Shown here in pieces: positions 35,210-44,580 of a stretch of DNA of 64,000 nucleotides (positions are counted from its first letter, which is position 1; every line of letters begins with the position of its first letter). The stretch spans positions 1,989,365-2,053,364 of the forward strand of contig NZ_LT629850.1 of the NCBI RefSeq assembly GCF_900106845.1, given 5' to 3'. The DNA comes from Romboutsia timonensis. GTDB taxonomy: Bacteria; Bacillota; Clostridia; Peptostreptococcales; Peptostreptococcaceae. Both the position numbers and the translations under genes were made by a program. Below the pieces are notes generated by a model. The model searched no databases, was not told where the DNA came from, and worked only from the letters and a program-made list of their open reading frames with translations.

Positions 35210-36493
35210 CTATTCTTTTGTAAAATCTATGTCTATAGGAATTTTATATTTGATTATAGGCTCAACAATTAATTTATAGTTATCTTTTTCCTTAATATTA
35301 AATACAAACTCATGAGTATTATTCTCACTATACCCTTCTTCAGCACAATAGCTTCCATCTAAATTCACATCTCCAAAGTAACTAAAATTACTGTCATTAA
35401 CTTCGATTTCAATATTTAATCCTTTATCATTACGCTCAAATTTATTTATAGTTATATCAGTACCTAAGCAATTTATCTTTTTAGGATAAGTATCATCTAA
35501 TCTAATATTAACCTCTGCCTTATGTCCTATTAAGAATCCATCGGCTTTTAATGAGAATTTTTTGCTATCATCATAATATATAGATGGTACTATAGTCTGT
35601 CTTAAGTTATCCTTATCACCTGTAGCTGATAATATCATATTATCCTTATATATTTGTCCTTTTTCTGATACTATCTTAAAATTATATAAACCAAAGCTAT
35701 CACCTATACCATCTATACCCCCACCACTTCTTAAATACATCATCGTAGGTGATATTTTTAAATCTTTTATATCTACCTTTAATTTACCATCAGTTACAGT
35801 TTTATTTAAGTTTATAGTTTTGCTATCATATATTTCTTTTGGAATATTAAATAAAACTTTTTTCTCTCCAATAATTTCTTCTTTGTAAATTTCTCCATAT
35901 TGGCCCTCTGTCAATCTTAATTTAATCTCTATCTTATCTTTTTTCTCATTATATAACTTTGTAATACCATCACCTATTATCTGAATATTTGTATTAAATC
36001 TATTATCATTTAAACCATGATCAACAGTTATACTTCCTAGTTCATATCCATCTACTACGTTTATAAAATATGTATTCATATAATTTCCCTGTTTATCTTT
36101 TTCAACTTCCGCATTTTTTATAGTAGTATCAAAGCTTAGTCTTAAACTATCAATATATATATTACTTATTTCAATATCATATCCACTTATATTTATAGTT
36201 TGATTTTCTATGCCTTTATACCCATTTTGTACTGCATTTTCAATCCCTAAATCTCCAAATATATATTCAAATACATTATTTGCAAAAATTCTAAAAGATG
36301 GAATAAATCCATATGATAATATACAAATAAGTACTGATGATACTAAGTATTTGCTTACTGACTTATATTTTTTATTAGGCTTAATAGAATTTAACTTTTC
36401 ATTTAATTTTTCATCTAAATTATCAGGTACTTTTATATCAGCGCCTTGAAAATCTTCTAATAATTTATCTATATCTTTATCCTCTATTTTCAC
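35210..36493 (-). CDS. DUF4179-type anti-sigma factor
   Basis: About 427 residues. The N-terminal 45 residues are cytoplasmic (KIEDKDIDKLLEDFQGADIK), one membrane helix follows (YLVSSVLICILSYGFIPSF), and the long outer part is beta-rich with the DUF4179 layout. Such proteins sequester the partner sigma factor and release it on a surface signal. The gene overlaps the end of the sigma gene by about 17 bases. Two GTG starts (36499 and 36493) follow AAGGAG; the second has better spacing. It is a paralogue of the decayed gene at 46604-48010. Confidence 0.8.
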   Translation of the reverse strand: MKIEDKDIDKLLEDFQGADIKVPDNLDEKLNEKLNSIKPNKKYKSVSKYLVSSVLICILSYGFIPSFRIFANNVFEYIFGDLGIENAVQNGYKGIENQTINISGYDIEISNIYIDSLRLSFDTTIKNAEVEKDKQGNYMNTYFINVVDGYELGSITVDHGLNDNRFNTNIQIIGDGITKLYNEKKDKIEIKLRLTEGQYGEIYKEEIIGEKKVLFNIPKEIYDSKTINLNKTVTDGKLKVDIKDLKISPTMMYLRSGGGIDGIGDSFGLYNFKIVSEKGQIYKDNMILSATGDKDNLRQTIVPSIYYDDSKKFSLKADGFLIGHKAEVNIRLDDTYPKKINCLGTDITINKFERNDKGLNIEIEVNDSNFSYFGDVNLDGSYCAEEGYSENNTHEFVFNIKEKDNYKLIVEPIIKYKIPIDIDFTKE

Positions 36494-36995
36494 TATCACT
36501 AAGCTCCTTTCTCATATTTTTTAAAGCAGTATACATTTTTCCTTTAACCGTTCCTATTGATAAATCTAGAATTTGTGCTATTTCTTCAAGCTTATATCCC
36601 ATATAATATTTCATCTTTATCATTTCTCTTGTTTGTGGATCTATACTTTGAAGCGACTTTTCTAAATCAATTTTATTTTCTCTATTAATTTCTTTATCTT
36701 CTTTTAAATCTTTTACATCTTCTAAATATATTACTTTACTATTTTTAGATATTATATTTTTAGCTTCATTTATAACTATCTTTAAAAACCAACTTTTAAA
36801 GTATTTTACTTCTTTTAAATTTTTGATATTTTTGAGTCCTTTTTCAACAGCCTGTAAATATGCATCTATACTATCTTGTTCATTTTTAAGTATTGTATAT
36901 GCTAATTTATACCCATCACTTTTAAGTTCATTAACTAGTATACTGTAGGCATTAAAATTTCCTTTTACAGCTTTTTTTATTAATTTTTCGTCCAT
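36477..36995 (-). CDS. ECF-type RNA polymerase sigma factor
   Basis: A 172-residue sigma-70 family protein with region 2 (YKLAYTILKNEQDSIDAYLQ, KYFKSWFLKIVINEAKNI) and region 4 (MIKMKYYMGYKLEEIAQILD, SIGTVKGKMYTALKNMRKE). It lacks the large domains of primary sigma factors. It is the first gene of a two-gene operon with its anti-sigma, which it overlaps. GAAAGGAGGTAAG precedes the ATG. Its regulon cannot be read from here, but autoregulation is usual. Confidence 0.88.
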   Translation of the reverse strand: MDEKLIKKAVKGNFNAYSILVNELKSDGYKLAYTILKNEQDSIDAYLQAVEKGLKNIKNLKEVKYFKSWFLKIVINEAKNIISKNSKVIYLEDVKDLKEDKEINRENKIDLEKSLQSIDPQTREMIKMKYYMGYKLEEIAQILDLSIGTVKGKMYTALKNMRKELSDSENRG

Positions 36996-37111
36996 AACTT
37001 ACCTCCTTTCATATATTAGACAGTTTAAGTTTATAAAAAGTTATAATATTTTTTAAAAATTTTAATAAAATTCCTATTTTCTAATTTAAAACTAACAATA
37101 TTGTTAATAAT

Positions 37112-37150
37112 AAAAAAACTACCGTCTATAGAAAATAGAATAGTAGTTTC
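37112..37150 (-). terminator. Terminator after the 37.2-kb gene
   Basis: AAACTACC...TCTAT-AGAAA-ATAGA...GTAGTTT hairpin followed on the minus strand by T7. Confidence 0.65.
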
Positions 37151-37210
37151 TAATAAAATGCTTTTTCATAAAATCTATCTTTTATTTAATTTTAATTAAA
37201 AATTTTAGTA

Positions 37211-37585
37211 TTAAATACTTTCTTTATTTATTATATCTAATAAAGTATTTACACTCTTCCTTAGTTCTTCTAAATACTTACTTTTACATTCATATTGCTC
37301 ATACGCTAATATTGATATCTGAGATGCATTATATAATATCGAAGAATTTACATACTCTTCAAATCTATCTATTTTTATATCTATATTATTTTCCTCTGTA
37401 TATTTAATTATCTTTTTTGTATAGTATTCTATTTCTTTAAAATGATTCATGTGAATCCTTTTAAAGGGAAGTTTAATAAAATATCCAATTATACCGGCAT
37501 CAGTATATCCATCAAAATCCATAGCATTTATACACTTTTTTATATGTTTTAATATCATCTTACAATCTCTATTTATATCTTCCAT
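37211..37585 (-). CDS. Helical protein, unknown function
   Basis: A 124-residue, mostly helical, cytoplasmic protein (DCKMILKHIKKCINAMDFDG, YEQYECKSKYLEELRKSVN). No known family or motif was recognised. AGGAGGATAATT precedes the ATG and a terminator follows, so it is an independent gene. Confidence 0.6.
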   Translation of the reverse strand: MEDINRDCKMILKHIKKCINAMDFDGYTDAGIIGYFIKLPFKRIHMNHFKEIEYYTKKIIKYTEENNIDIKIDRFEEYVNSSILYNASQISILAYEQYECKSKYLEELRKSVNTLLDIINKESI

Positions 37586-37901
37586 AATTATCCTCCTGAA
37601 TATAAATTAAATTATAAATAATTTAAAATCTTTTCTTTTTAGTATCATCATTATATATAATTTTCCAATATATGGTTAATTATATCACATAGATTTTTTT
37701 ATAACTAGTTTAAATACCATAACCTATTATTACTTAAAATCATTGTAAATTCTAAGTATATTAATCATATATTTTTACCAAACTAATATAGTTAATAAAA
37801 TTTGATATTTTTTTTGGATAAATTTATAACTTTTTGTTTTAAAATTATCAATCTAGGTATAAATATAATATAAATAATAAAACTCGTAGGAGGTATAATA
37901 A
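37586..37901. other. Intergenic region between divergent genes
   Basis: About 315 AT-rich bases holding promoters for the helical protein and NADH oxidase genes. No operator dyad (for example a Rex-type TTGTTAA..TTAACAA) or RNA motif is visible. Confidence 0.4.
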
Positions 37902-39230
37902 ATGAAAGTTGTAGTTGTTGGATGTACACATGCAGGTACTGCTGCAGTTGTTAATATAAAAGAAAATTATCCTGATAGTGAAGTTGTTATTTACGAAAAA
38001 AATAATAATGTATCATTTTTATCATGTGGTATAGCATTAAATGTAGGTAAAGTTATAGACACAACTGAAAAGTTATTTTATAGTTCACCTGAAGCTTTAA
38101 ACTCTTTAGGTGCTCAAACTAAAATGCAACATGAGGTTTTAGATATAGATTTTAAAAATAAAAAATTATCAGTAAAAAATTTATTAACTAATGAAGTATT
38201 TGAAGATAATTATGATAAATTAGTTTTAACTTTAGGTTCTTGGCCTATCGTTCCTAAATTTGAAGGTGGTACTTTAGATAACATAGTTTTGTGCAAAAAC
38301 TATAACCATGCTTTAAATATAATAGAAAAAAGTAAAGACGCTAAGAATGTTGTTGTAATAGGTGCAGGATACATAGGGGTAGAACTTGCTGAAGCCTTTG
38401 AAATGCAAGGTAAAAACACTACACTTATAGATGCTGAAAATAGAATTATGGCTAAATATCTAGATAAAGAATTTACAGATATAGCAGAAACTGAATTTAA
38501 AAATAAAGGCGTTAATATAGTCCTAGGACAAAAGGTTCAAAAATTTGAAGGAACTGATACTGTAAAAAAAGTTATTACAGACAAAGGTGAATATAATGCT
38601 GATTTAGTAGTTTTATGTATAGGATTTGCTCCTAATACAAAACTTGTTCAGGGAAAATTAGAAACTCTACCTAATGGAGCAATAATAATAGATGAATATA
38701 TGAGAACTAGTGAAGAAGATGTGTTTGCTGCTGGAGATTGCTGTGTAGTTAAATACAATCCTGCAAAAGACACTAGATATATACCTCTTGCTACTAATGC
38801 AGTTAGAATGGGGACTTTAGTTGGTAAAAACTTAATAAAACCAACACTTAAATATATGGGGACTCAAGGTACTTCTGGAATAAAAATATACAATAAGTGT
38901 ATAGCTTCTACTGGACTTACTGAAGAAGTGGCTAAAAATACAACAAATTATAATGTAGGTAGTGTAACAATAGATGAAAACTATAGACCAGAATTTATGC
39001 CTACATTTGAAGAAGCTAAAGTTAAGTTAGTATTTGATAAAGACTCTAGAAAAATACTAGGTGGTCAAATAATATCTAATATAGATTTAACTCAATATAT
39101 GAATACTTTATCTGTAGTTATACAAAATGAAATGACAATTGAAGAGTTAGCTATGACTGATTTCTTCTTCCAACCACACTTTAATAAACCTTGGAGTTTA
39201 TTAAATGCTGTTGCTTTAAAAGCACTATAG
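37902..39230 (+). CDS. nox: FAD-dependent NADH oxidase (water-forming type)
   Basis: A 442-residue flavoprotein of the pyridine-nucleotide disulfide oxidoreductase class. It has an FAD motif at the start (VVVGCTHAGTAAV), the redox-active single Cys42 in FLSCGIAL, an NAD(H) motif VVIGAGYIGVELAEAF near 160, and AAGDCC near 290. This architecture is that of H2O-forming NADH oxidase, NADH peroxidase and CoA-disulfide reductase; Cys42 and length favour Nox. It would detoxify O2 in an anaerobe. GTAGGAGG precedes the ATG. Confidence 0.88.
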   Translation: MKVVVVGCTHAGTAAVVNIKENYPDSEVVIYEKNNNVSFLSCGIALNVGKVIDTTEKLFYSSPEALNSLGAQTKMQHEVLDIDFKNKKLSVKNLLTNEVFEDNYDKLVLTLGSWPIVPKFEGGTLDNIVLCKNYNHALNIIEKSKDAKNVVVIGAGYIGVELAEAFEMQGKNTTLIDAENRIMAKYLDKEFTDIAETEFKNKGVNIVLGQKVQKFEGTDTVKKVITDKGEYNADLVVLCIGFAPNTKLVQGKLETLPNGAIIIDEYMRTSEEDVFAAGDCCVVKYNPAKDTRYIPLATNAVRMGTLVGKNLIKPTLKYMGTQGTSGIKIYNKCIASTGLTEEVAKNTTNYNVGSVTIDENYRPEFMPTFEEAKVKLVFDKDSRKILGGQIISNIDLTQYMNTLSVVIQNEMTIEELAMTDFFFQPHFNKPWSLLNAVALKAL

Positions 39231-39261
39231 ATACTATTTTATATAAATTCCTTTATATCTT

Positions 39262-39302
39262 AAAATGACCTGTTTAAAATTATTTAAACAGGTCATTTTT
39301 TA
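39262..39302 (+). terminator. Terminator after NADH oxidase
   Basis: AAAATGACCTGTTTAAA / TTTAAACAGGTCATTTT perfect stem with T run. Confidence 0.9.
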
Positions 39303-39393
39303 TACAAAGTTTACTCTCTAAACCACAAGTTATACTTATCATATTCATAATACAATAATAAAAAATTAGTCCAATTTATAATAAAGTTTTTTA

Positions 39394-40209
39394 CTATATA
39401 TTCATATCTTTTTTACTATAAATAAAATAGCTACTTATTATCGAAATAATTATTACATAAATTCCAATTATAATAAATTTAACTTCAAACCCATCTTTTA
39501 AAATTTCACTAGGAGCATAGTAATCAAAAGGTGAAAAATACTTTAACCAATTAAAGCTATCCTTAAGTTTTCCTATTATTCCTAAAAAATAAGAAACAAA
39601 AAATATTCCTATTGATATAGGAATTGCTCCTTTATCAGATTTTACAATTGAAGATATTAAAGTTCCTAATGATATAAATATAAGTCCAAGTAATAATATA
39701 CCTATAAATACTACTTTTATATTCATAATTAAATTCATAACTTCAACCTCTTCAGGCTTTACCATATAACATACTCCCATAGTAATTGTACCAATTATTA
39801 AGATATAAACATAAAATATAGCAACTATAGCACATAACTTTGATGTAACTATTTTTAATCTATTTATAGGCTTTGAATATAAAAACTCTATCGTACCCTG
39901 ACTTTCCTCTCTTATAAGAGAATTAACACCTAATATAGCACCATAAACAGCACTTGCCATAGCAATATATTGAATAGCATAACCTAAGTAATTAAATATA
40001 TCTGTAAAGTCCATACTAGAATCTATATTAAAAGCCTTTAGTATTTCAACAGGCATACCTCCCATTTTATCATTTATAATTTGTTGCATTCCCATATCTT
40101 CCATTGTGGGAAATAGACTCATAAATAAAGTAATTAATGCCCCACAAACTAGTGACCATATTATGCAAGACTTTAATAACCTTTTAAATTCAAACTTAAA
40201 TATATTCAT
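39394..40209 (-). CDS. ABC-2 type transporter permease
   Basis: A 271-residue membrane protein with six helices and the ABC-2 pattern GVNSLIREESQGTIEFLYSKPINR. It begins MNIFKFEFKRLLKS, a typical cytoplasmic start. Its ATG overlaps the stop of the ATPase gene (TAATG), so translation is coupled. The operon is a two-component exporter of the YtrE/BcrA style, substrate unknown. Because the ATPase gene has a nonsense codon, the permease is probably left without its motor. Confidence 0.85.
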   Translation of the reverse strand: MNIFKFEFKRLLKSCIIWSLVCGALITLFMSLFPTMEDMGMQQIINDKMGGMPVEILKAFNIDSSMDFTDIFNYLGYAIQYIAMASAVYGAILGVNSLIREESQGTIEFLYSKPINRLKIVTSKLCAIVAIFYVYILIIGTITMGVCYMVKPEEVEVMNLIMNIKVVFIGILLLGLIFISLGTLISSIVKSDKGAIPISIGIFFVSYFLGIIGKLKDSFNWLKYFSPFDYYAPSEILKDGFEVKFIIIGIYVIIISIISSYFIYSKKDMNI

Positions 40210-41099
40210 TAAACTTCCTCCTTATTATTTTCATAATAATTTAAAAATGCATCTTCAAGATTTTCTTTTTCTATTAGTAATTCATCTATCTTGTAGTTCG
40301 CAAGCTCTTTTACAAGAGAGTCTATATTTTTTGAACATATAAAAGTATATAATTTTCCATTTTTATCTAAGATTTTATCAATTAAATTTAAAACTATATC
40401 ATCGGTTATGTCACTACTACTTAAAGTTACCTTTAATTTAAGTTCTGTTTTAGATTTCTCTATTTCTATTATATCTACAATCTTCCCTTCCTTTATTACA
40501 CAAACTCTATCACACAAATTTTGAACCTCTACCAAGTTATGAGATGATAGGAAAACAGTATTTCATTTTTCCTTTTCTTCTATCAATATATTAAGTAATT
40601 TCTTTTGCATTAAAGGATCTAATCCATTAGTCAGCTCATCTAATATTAAAAGTTTCGGATTGTTTATTAAACTTTGAGCTATAGCTACTTTCTTTTTATT
40701 TCCTAAACTTAATTCACCCATTTTTTTATTCATATCTAATTCCAATTCATTACATATTCTATCTACATATTCCTTATTTGATTTAGGGTAAAAACTTTGA
40801 GCATATTTTATAATATCCTTTACTTTAACATCATCATAATATCTTACTTCACTAGGAACGTAACCTATATACTCTTTTATCTTCTCACTTTCTTTTACAC
40901 TATCCATCCCAAATATTAATGCTTCTCCACTAGTTGAGTATATAAAATTTAAAAGAGTTTTTATAGTTGTTGATTTACCTGCTCCATTAGGACCTATAAA
41001 TCCATATATCTCTCCTTCTTTGACAGATATATTAATATCTTGTATTCCTCTATTTTTACCATAAACTTTAGTTAAGTTTTTTATTTCTATTGCATTCAC
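40209..41099 (-). pseudogene. ABC transporter ATPase with in-frame UGA (nonsense)
   Basis: The frame is a complete ATPase of about 296 residues except for one TGA at codon 179 (40563-40565). Before it are Walker A (GPNGAGKST), the signature LSLGNKKKVAIAQSL and Walker B LLILDELTNGLDP. After it come NTVFLSSHNLVEVQNLCDRV (H-loop and beyond) and a C-terminal domain. Relatives have Gly here (EKGNTVFLSSH), so GGA to TGA is the likely change. Selenocysteine makes no sense at this spot. The truncated product lacks the H-loop and would not hydrolyse ATP normally. Confidence 0.85.
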
Positions 41100-41291
41100 T
41101 CAATCTCCCCCAATACGTTTTAATATATTATAATTACTAAATTTATCTAATATTATTTATAACATAAGTATATGTACTCTAATATATAAATTCAATTGAT
41201 TAATTTTAATTTCAAGTATTCATTTATACTTAGTGTTTAAATAGTTAAATATAAGGTATAAGCTATTATATATCTATTTGGAGGGGATACA

Positions 41292-41720
41292 ATGCAAAAA
41301 TATTTTAAAATTTCATCATTTTATTTATTATTTGGACTAGTTATGGGAATCTTTTCAAGAGAGTTTACAAAGCTTAATAACTTTTCTGGATATACTGTGC
41401 TTAAATCAGTTCATACTCATACTTTAGTTCTAGGATTTTTATTTTTTATAATAGTTTTACTACTAGAAAAAAACTTTACTATTTCTAATAATAAAAGTTT
41501 TAATAAATGGATAGTGCTGTATAATTTAGGACTATTGTACTTAATAATAACATTATCAATCAGAGGTATTTTACAAGTTATAGGTTCTGACTTTGTGGGT
41601 CTTAGCCATATTGCAGGGCTTGGACATGCTATATTAGGAGTATCTTTAGTATGGTTTTTGGCAATAGTTAATAAAGAGCTAAAAGTATACGATTCAAATA
41701 TACTGTCTAAAAATAAATAG
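41292..41720 (+). CDS. DUF2871 membrane protein
   Basis: A 142-residue protein with four membrane helices, beginning KYFKISSFYLLFGLVMGIFS and containing SVHTHTLVLGFLFF and SHIAGLGHAILGVSL. The conserved His residues in these helices recall small heme-copper-oxidase-like membrane proteins, but DUF2871 has no established function. GGAGGGG precedes the ATG. Single gene. Confidence 0.8.
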   Translation: MQKYFKISSFYLLFGLVMGIFSREFTKLNNFSGYTVLKSVHTHTLVLGFLFFIIVLLLEKNFTISNNKSFNKWIVLYNLGLLYLIITLSIRGILQVIGSDFVGLSHIAGLGHAILGVSLVWFLAIVNKELKVYDSNILSKNK

Positions 41721-41864
41721 AGTTTAAATTATAAAAACATATTATTAAAAAAGTTTTATATAGTTATAAATGTAAATTTTGCTATAACTTAAATTTAAGT
41801 ATAAATATATTAATAAGAAATCAAAATAATCATGAATTTAAATTTATATTAGGAGGGCAATACA

Positions 41865-42350
41865 ATGAAAGTAACATTTCAAGGAAATCCATTAACATTA
41901 GAAGGAACTCAAGTGAAAGTTGGCGATACTGCACCTGACTTTACAGTTGTAGATAATGATTTAAATCCATTTAAATTAAGTGATACTAAAGGTAAAAGAG
42001 TATTTTTAACAGTGCCATCATTAGACACACCAGTATGTGATACAGAGGTAAGACGTTTTAACCAAGAAGCAGCAAAATTAGGTGATGTAACTATATATAC
42101 AATATCTATGGACTTACCATTTGCACAAGGTAGATGGTGTGGAGGAGCAGAAATTGACAAAGTAAAAACAGTTTCTGATTACAAAGATAGAGAATTTGGT
42201 AAAAATTATGGTGTTTACATAAACGAGCTAGGACTTTTATCTAGAGCTGTATTTGTTGTTGATGAGAACAACAAAATAGTTTATGTAGAATACTTAAATG
42301 AAATAACTGAAGAACCAGATTATGACAAAGCATTAGATGCTTTAAAATAA
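41865..42350 (+). CDS. tpx: Thiol peroxidase Tpx
   Basis: A 161-residue atypical 2-Cys peroxiredoxin with peroxidatic Cys58 in SLDTPVCDTEVRRF and resolving Cys92 in GRWCGG, the Tpx spacing. It reduces peroxides using thioredoxin and protects this anaerobe from oxidative damage. Full length for the family. AGGAGGG precedes the ATG. Monocistronic. Confidence 0.94.
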   Translation: MKVTFQGNPLTLEGTQVKVGDTAPDFTVVDNDLNPFKLSDTKGKRVFLTVPSLDTPVCDTEVRRFNQEAAKLGDVTIYTISMDLPFAQGRWCGGAEIDKVKTVSDYKDREFGKNYGVYINELGLLSRAVFVVDENNKIVYVEYLNEITEEPDYDKALDALK

Positions 42351-42413
42351 TATAATTATCAAAAATATACTTACTTGTAATAAAAAAAGTGTATAATATG
42401 CTCTTAGATTATA

Positions 42414-42458
42414 TACAAATAGCCATTTTTATTTTGAATAAAATGGCTATTTGTATTT
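42414..42458 (+). terminator. Terminator after tpx
   Basis: ACAAATAGCCATTTT / AAAATGGCTATTTGT stem followed by ATTTTT. Confidence 0.8.
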
Positions 42459-42560
42459 TTATATAATGATTTTATTTATCTATATTTAAGTAATTAATAT
42501 AATTTCCTTATATTAAGGGCAACATAACTATAGCAACTTTATAAGGAGGTTTATTTAATA

Positions 42561-43604
42561 ATGAAGATATTAAAATATATGCTTATATTCATACCTATAA
42601 GCTTTATAGCTAAGTTTTTAAATGCTTCTGATAGTATTATGTTTATACTATCCTGTTTATCAATAATACCACTAGCTGGCCTTATGGGTGAAGGTACTGA
42701 AGAAATTTCTTTTTATTCTGGACCTAAAATCGGTGGATTTTTAAATGGTACATTTGGAAATGCAACAGAACTTATAATATCATTTTTTGCTCTTAAAGAA
42801 GGTTTATTTGATGTTGTAAAATCGTCTATTGCAGGTGCTGTTATAGGAAATATATTACTTGTTGTAGGTGCAAGTATGTTAGCTGGAGGACTTAAGTATA
42901 AAACTCAAAAGTTTAATCAAAAAGTATCTGAAGTTTCTTCAAGCATGCTATTATTTGCAGTATTAGGATTATGTATCCCTGCCTTATTTACTCATACGGT
43001 AGATCCTAAACTTCTTAATACTAGATATGAAGGATTAAGTATTTTTGTGGCTGTAGTAATGATTGTTATATATGCACTTAGTTTATTTTTCTCATTTAGT
43101 ACTCATAAACATATCTACAATAATAATGATGAACATGAAGGAAATGCTAAATGGTCATTAAAAAAAGCTATATCCATATTAGTTATTTCTACTATTTTAA
43201 TAGCTATAGAAAGTGAATTTTTAGTAAATGGTATAGAGCCAATAACTGAAAGCTTAGGATGGAGTCAATTTTTTGTAGGAATAATATTAATTCCTATAAT
43301 AGGTAATGCTGCAGAACATAGTACTGCAGTTATTATGGCTAGAAAAGATAAAATGGATGTTGCTCTTGAAATAGCTGTAGGTTCTAGTTTACAAATAATT
43401 TTATTTGTTGCACCAGTTTTAATATTCATAAGTTTATTTTTCACACCTATGAGTATAGTATTTAATCCATTTGAGTTAATTGCACTTATTGCATCTGTAC
43501 TTATAGCTAATAGGGTTTCTCATGATGGAGAATCTAACTGGCTTGAAGGTGTTCAATTACTTGCAGTTTATTTAATTATAGCCGCATCATTTTTCATATT
43601 ATAA
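42561..43604 (+). CDS. Ca2+/H+ antiporter (CAX family)
   Basis: A 347-residue membrane protein with eleven helices in two halves carrying the CAX motifs: GTEEISFYSGPKIGGFLNGTF with GNATE, and GIILIPIIGNAAEHSTAV. An acidic/charged loop (NNNDEHEGNAK) separates the halves. It expels Ca2+ (or Mn2+) in exchange for protons. ATAAGGAGG precedes the ATG. It is distinct from the riboswitch-controlled CaCA exchanger at 24653. Confidence 0.9.
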   Translation: MKILKYMLIFIPISFIAKFLNASDSIMFILSCLSIIPLAGLMGEGTEEISFYSGPKIGGFLNGTFGNATELIISFFALKEGLFDVVKSSIAGAVIGNILLVVGASMLAGGLKYKTQKFNQKVSEVSSSMLLFAVLGLCIPALFTHTVDPKLLNTRYEGLSIFVAVVMIVIYALSLFFSFSTHKHIYNNNDEHEGNAKWSLKKAISILVISTILIAIESEFLVNGIEPITESLGWSQFFVGIILIPIIGNAAEHSTAVIMARKDKMDVALEIAVGSSLQIILFVAPVLIFISLFFTPMSIVFNPFELIALIASVLIANRVSHDGESNWLEGVQLLAVYLIIAASFFIL

Positions 43605-43656
43605 TAAAAAAACTACATAAAGTAAGTTTTTAACACTTATTTTATGTAGCTTTTTA
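43605..43656. terminator. Bidirectional terminator
   Basis: AAAAACTACATAAA...TTTATGTAGCTTTTT between the convergent CAX and oxidoreductase genes. Confidence 0.75.
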
Positions 43657-43684
43657 TTGGGTATTTTTAACATAAACAACTTAT

Positions 43685-44578
43685 TTAATTATTAAGTCCT
43701 TTTATTAATTTACTGCATTCCTCTTCTATATCTTCTATAAATTTATGAATATATATTCCATTTCCACAAGCGTATATATTTTCTCTTGAAGTCATAAATT
43801 TATCATCGACTTCTGGTCCTGTTGTTGTAGGATTTAACTTTATATTACTTCTCATAGATACTAATCCATCAGAAATCATAGGTCTAGCAAACATTAAAGT
43901 ATCACACTCTACAACCTTTTCTTTTCCATCCTTTTCTAAAGTAACACTAGTTATTCTACCAGCTCCTTGAATAGAGACTATTTTATAATCTTTGTATATC
44001 TTATCTGTAAGTCCATAAGTCTCAATATCATTATTTTCAGATATTATACCAACAACATTTATATTTTTATCTTTAAGTTGCTCTTGTATCATATATAAAG
44101 TTTCATAGCCATCTATAAGGATGTTTTTACCAGGTATCATATTACATATGCTAAATATTTTTTTAGCCATTCCTACAGTTAATATTCCAGAACATCTATC
44201 TCCAACCATACTTATAGCCTTTCTTGAACCTTCTTTTGCACCATTAGCTAAAATTATTTTTTTTCCTTTTATCTTTTCTATACCGAATTCCGAACTTGTG
44301 CAAAGTACCTCATTATTTTCTTCTATTTTTAAAACCATAGTATTTAATTTTAAATCAACACTACACTTATCAAAACGTTCCATTAATGTCTTTTTATACT
44401 CTTGTCCATTTATAGCATTTTCTCTACTTATATTATAATTTCCTAAATTTAAAGCTCCACCTAAAACAGGATCTTTTTCTATTAATAATATATTATCTAT
44501 ATCTTTTTTATTAGCTTCTATTGCACATAGTATACCTGCCGCTCCACCGCCAACTATAATTAAATTGTACTCTTTCAT
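43685..44578 (-). CDS. NAD(P)/FAD-dependent oxidoreductase, partner of the GlpA-like gene
   Basis: A 297-residue flavoprotein: FAD motif VGGGAAGILCAIEANKK at the start, EKDPVLGGALN, and a terminal ACGNGIYIH. It begins two bases after the GlpA-like stop. In many Clostridia the GlpA-like dehydrogenase is followed by such a flavoprotein (about 420 residues) and a small DUF1667 protein; here the partner is short and no third gene follows. It probably passes electrons between the dehydrogenase and another acceptor. Confidence 0.8.
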   Translation of the reverse strand: MKEYNLIIVGGGAAGILCAIEANKKDIDNILLIEKDPVLGGALNLGNYNISRENAINGQEYKKTLMERFDKCSVDLKLNTMVLKIEENNEVLCTSSEFGIEKIKGKKIILANGAKEGSRKAISMVGDRCSGILTVGMAKKIFSICNMIPGKNILIDGYETLYMIQEQLKDKNINVVGIISENNDIETYGLTDKIYKDYKIVSIQGAGRITSVTLEKDGKEKVVECDTLMFARPMISDGLVSMRSNIKLNPTTTGPEVDDKFMTSRENIYACGNGIYIHKFIEDIEEECSKLIKGLNN

Positions 44579-44580
44579 AA

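Noticed and set aside
40563-40565. UGA in the ABC ATPase as a second selenocysteine codon
   Set aside because: Relatives have Gly, not Cys, at this spot; it is not a redox site, and no hairpin at the proper distance was apparent.
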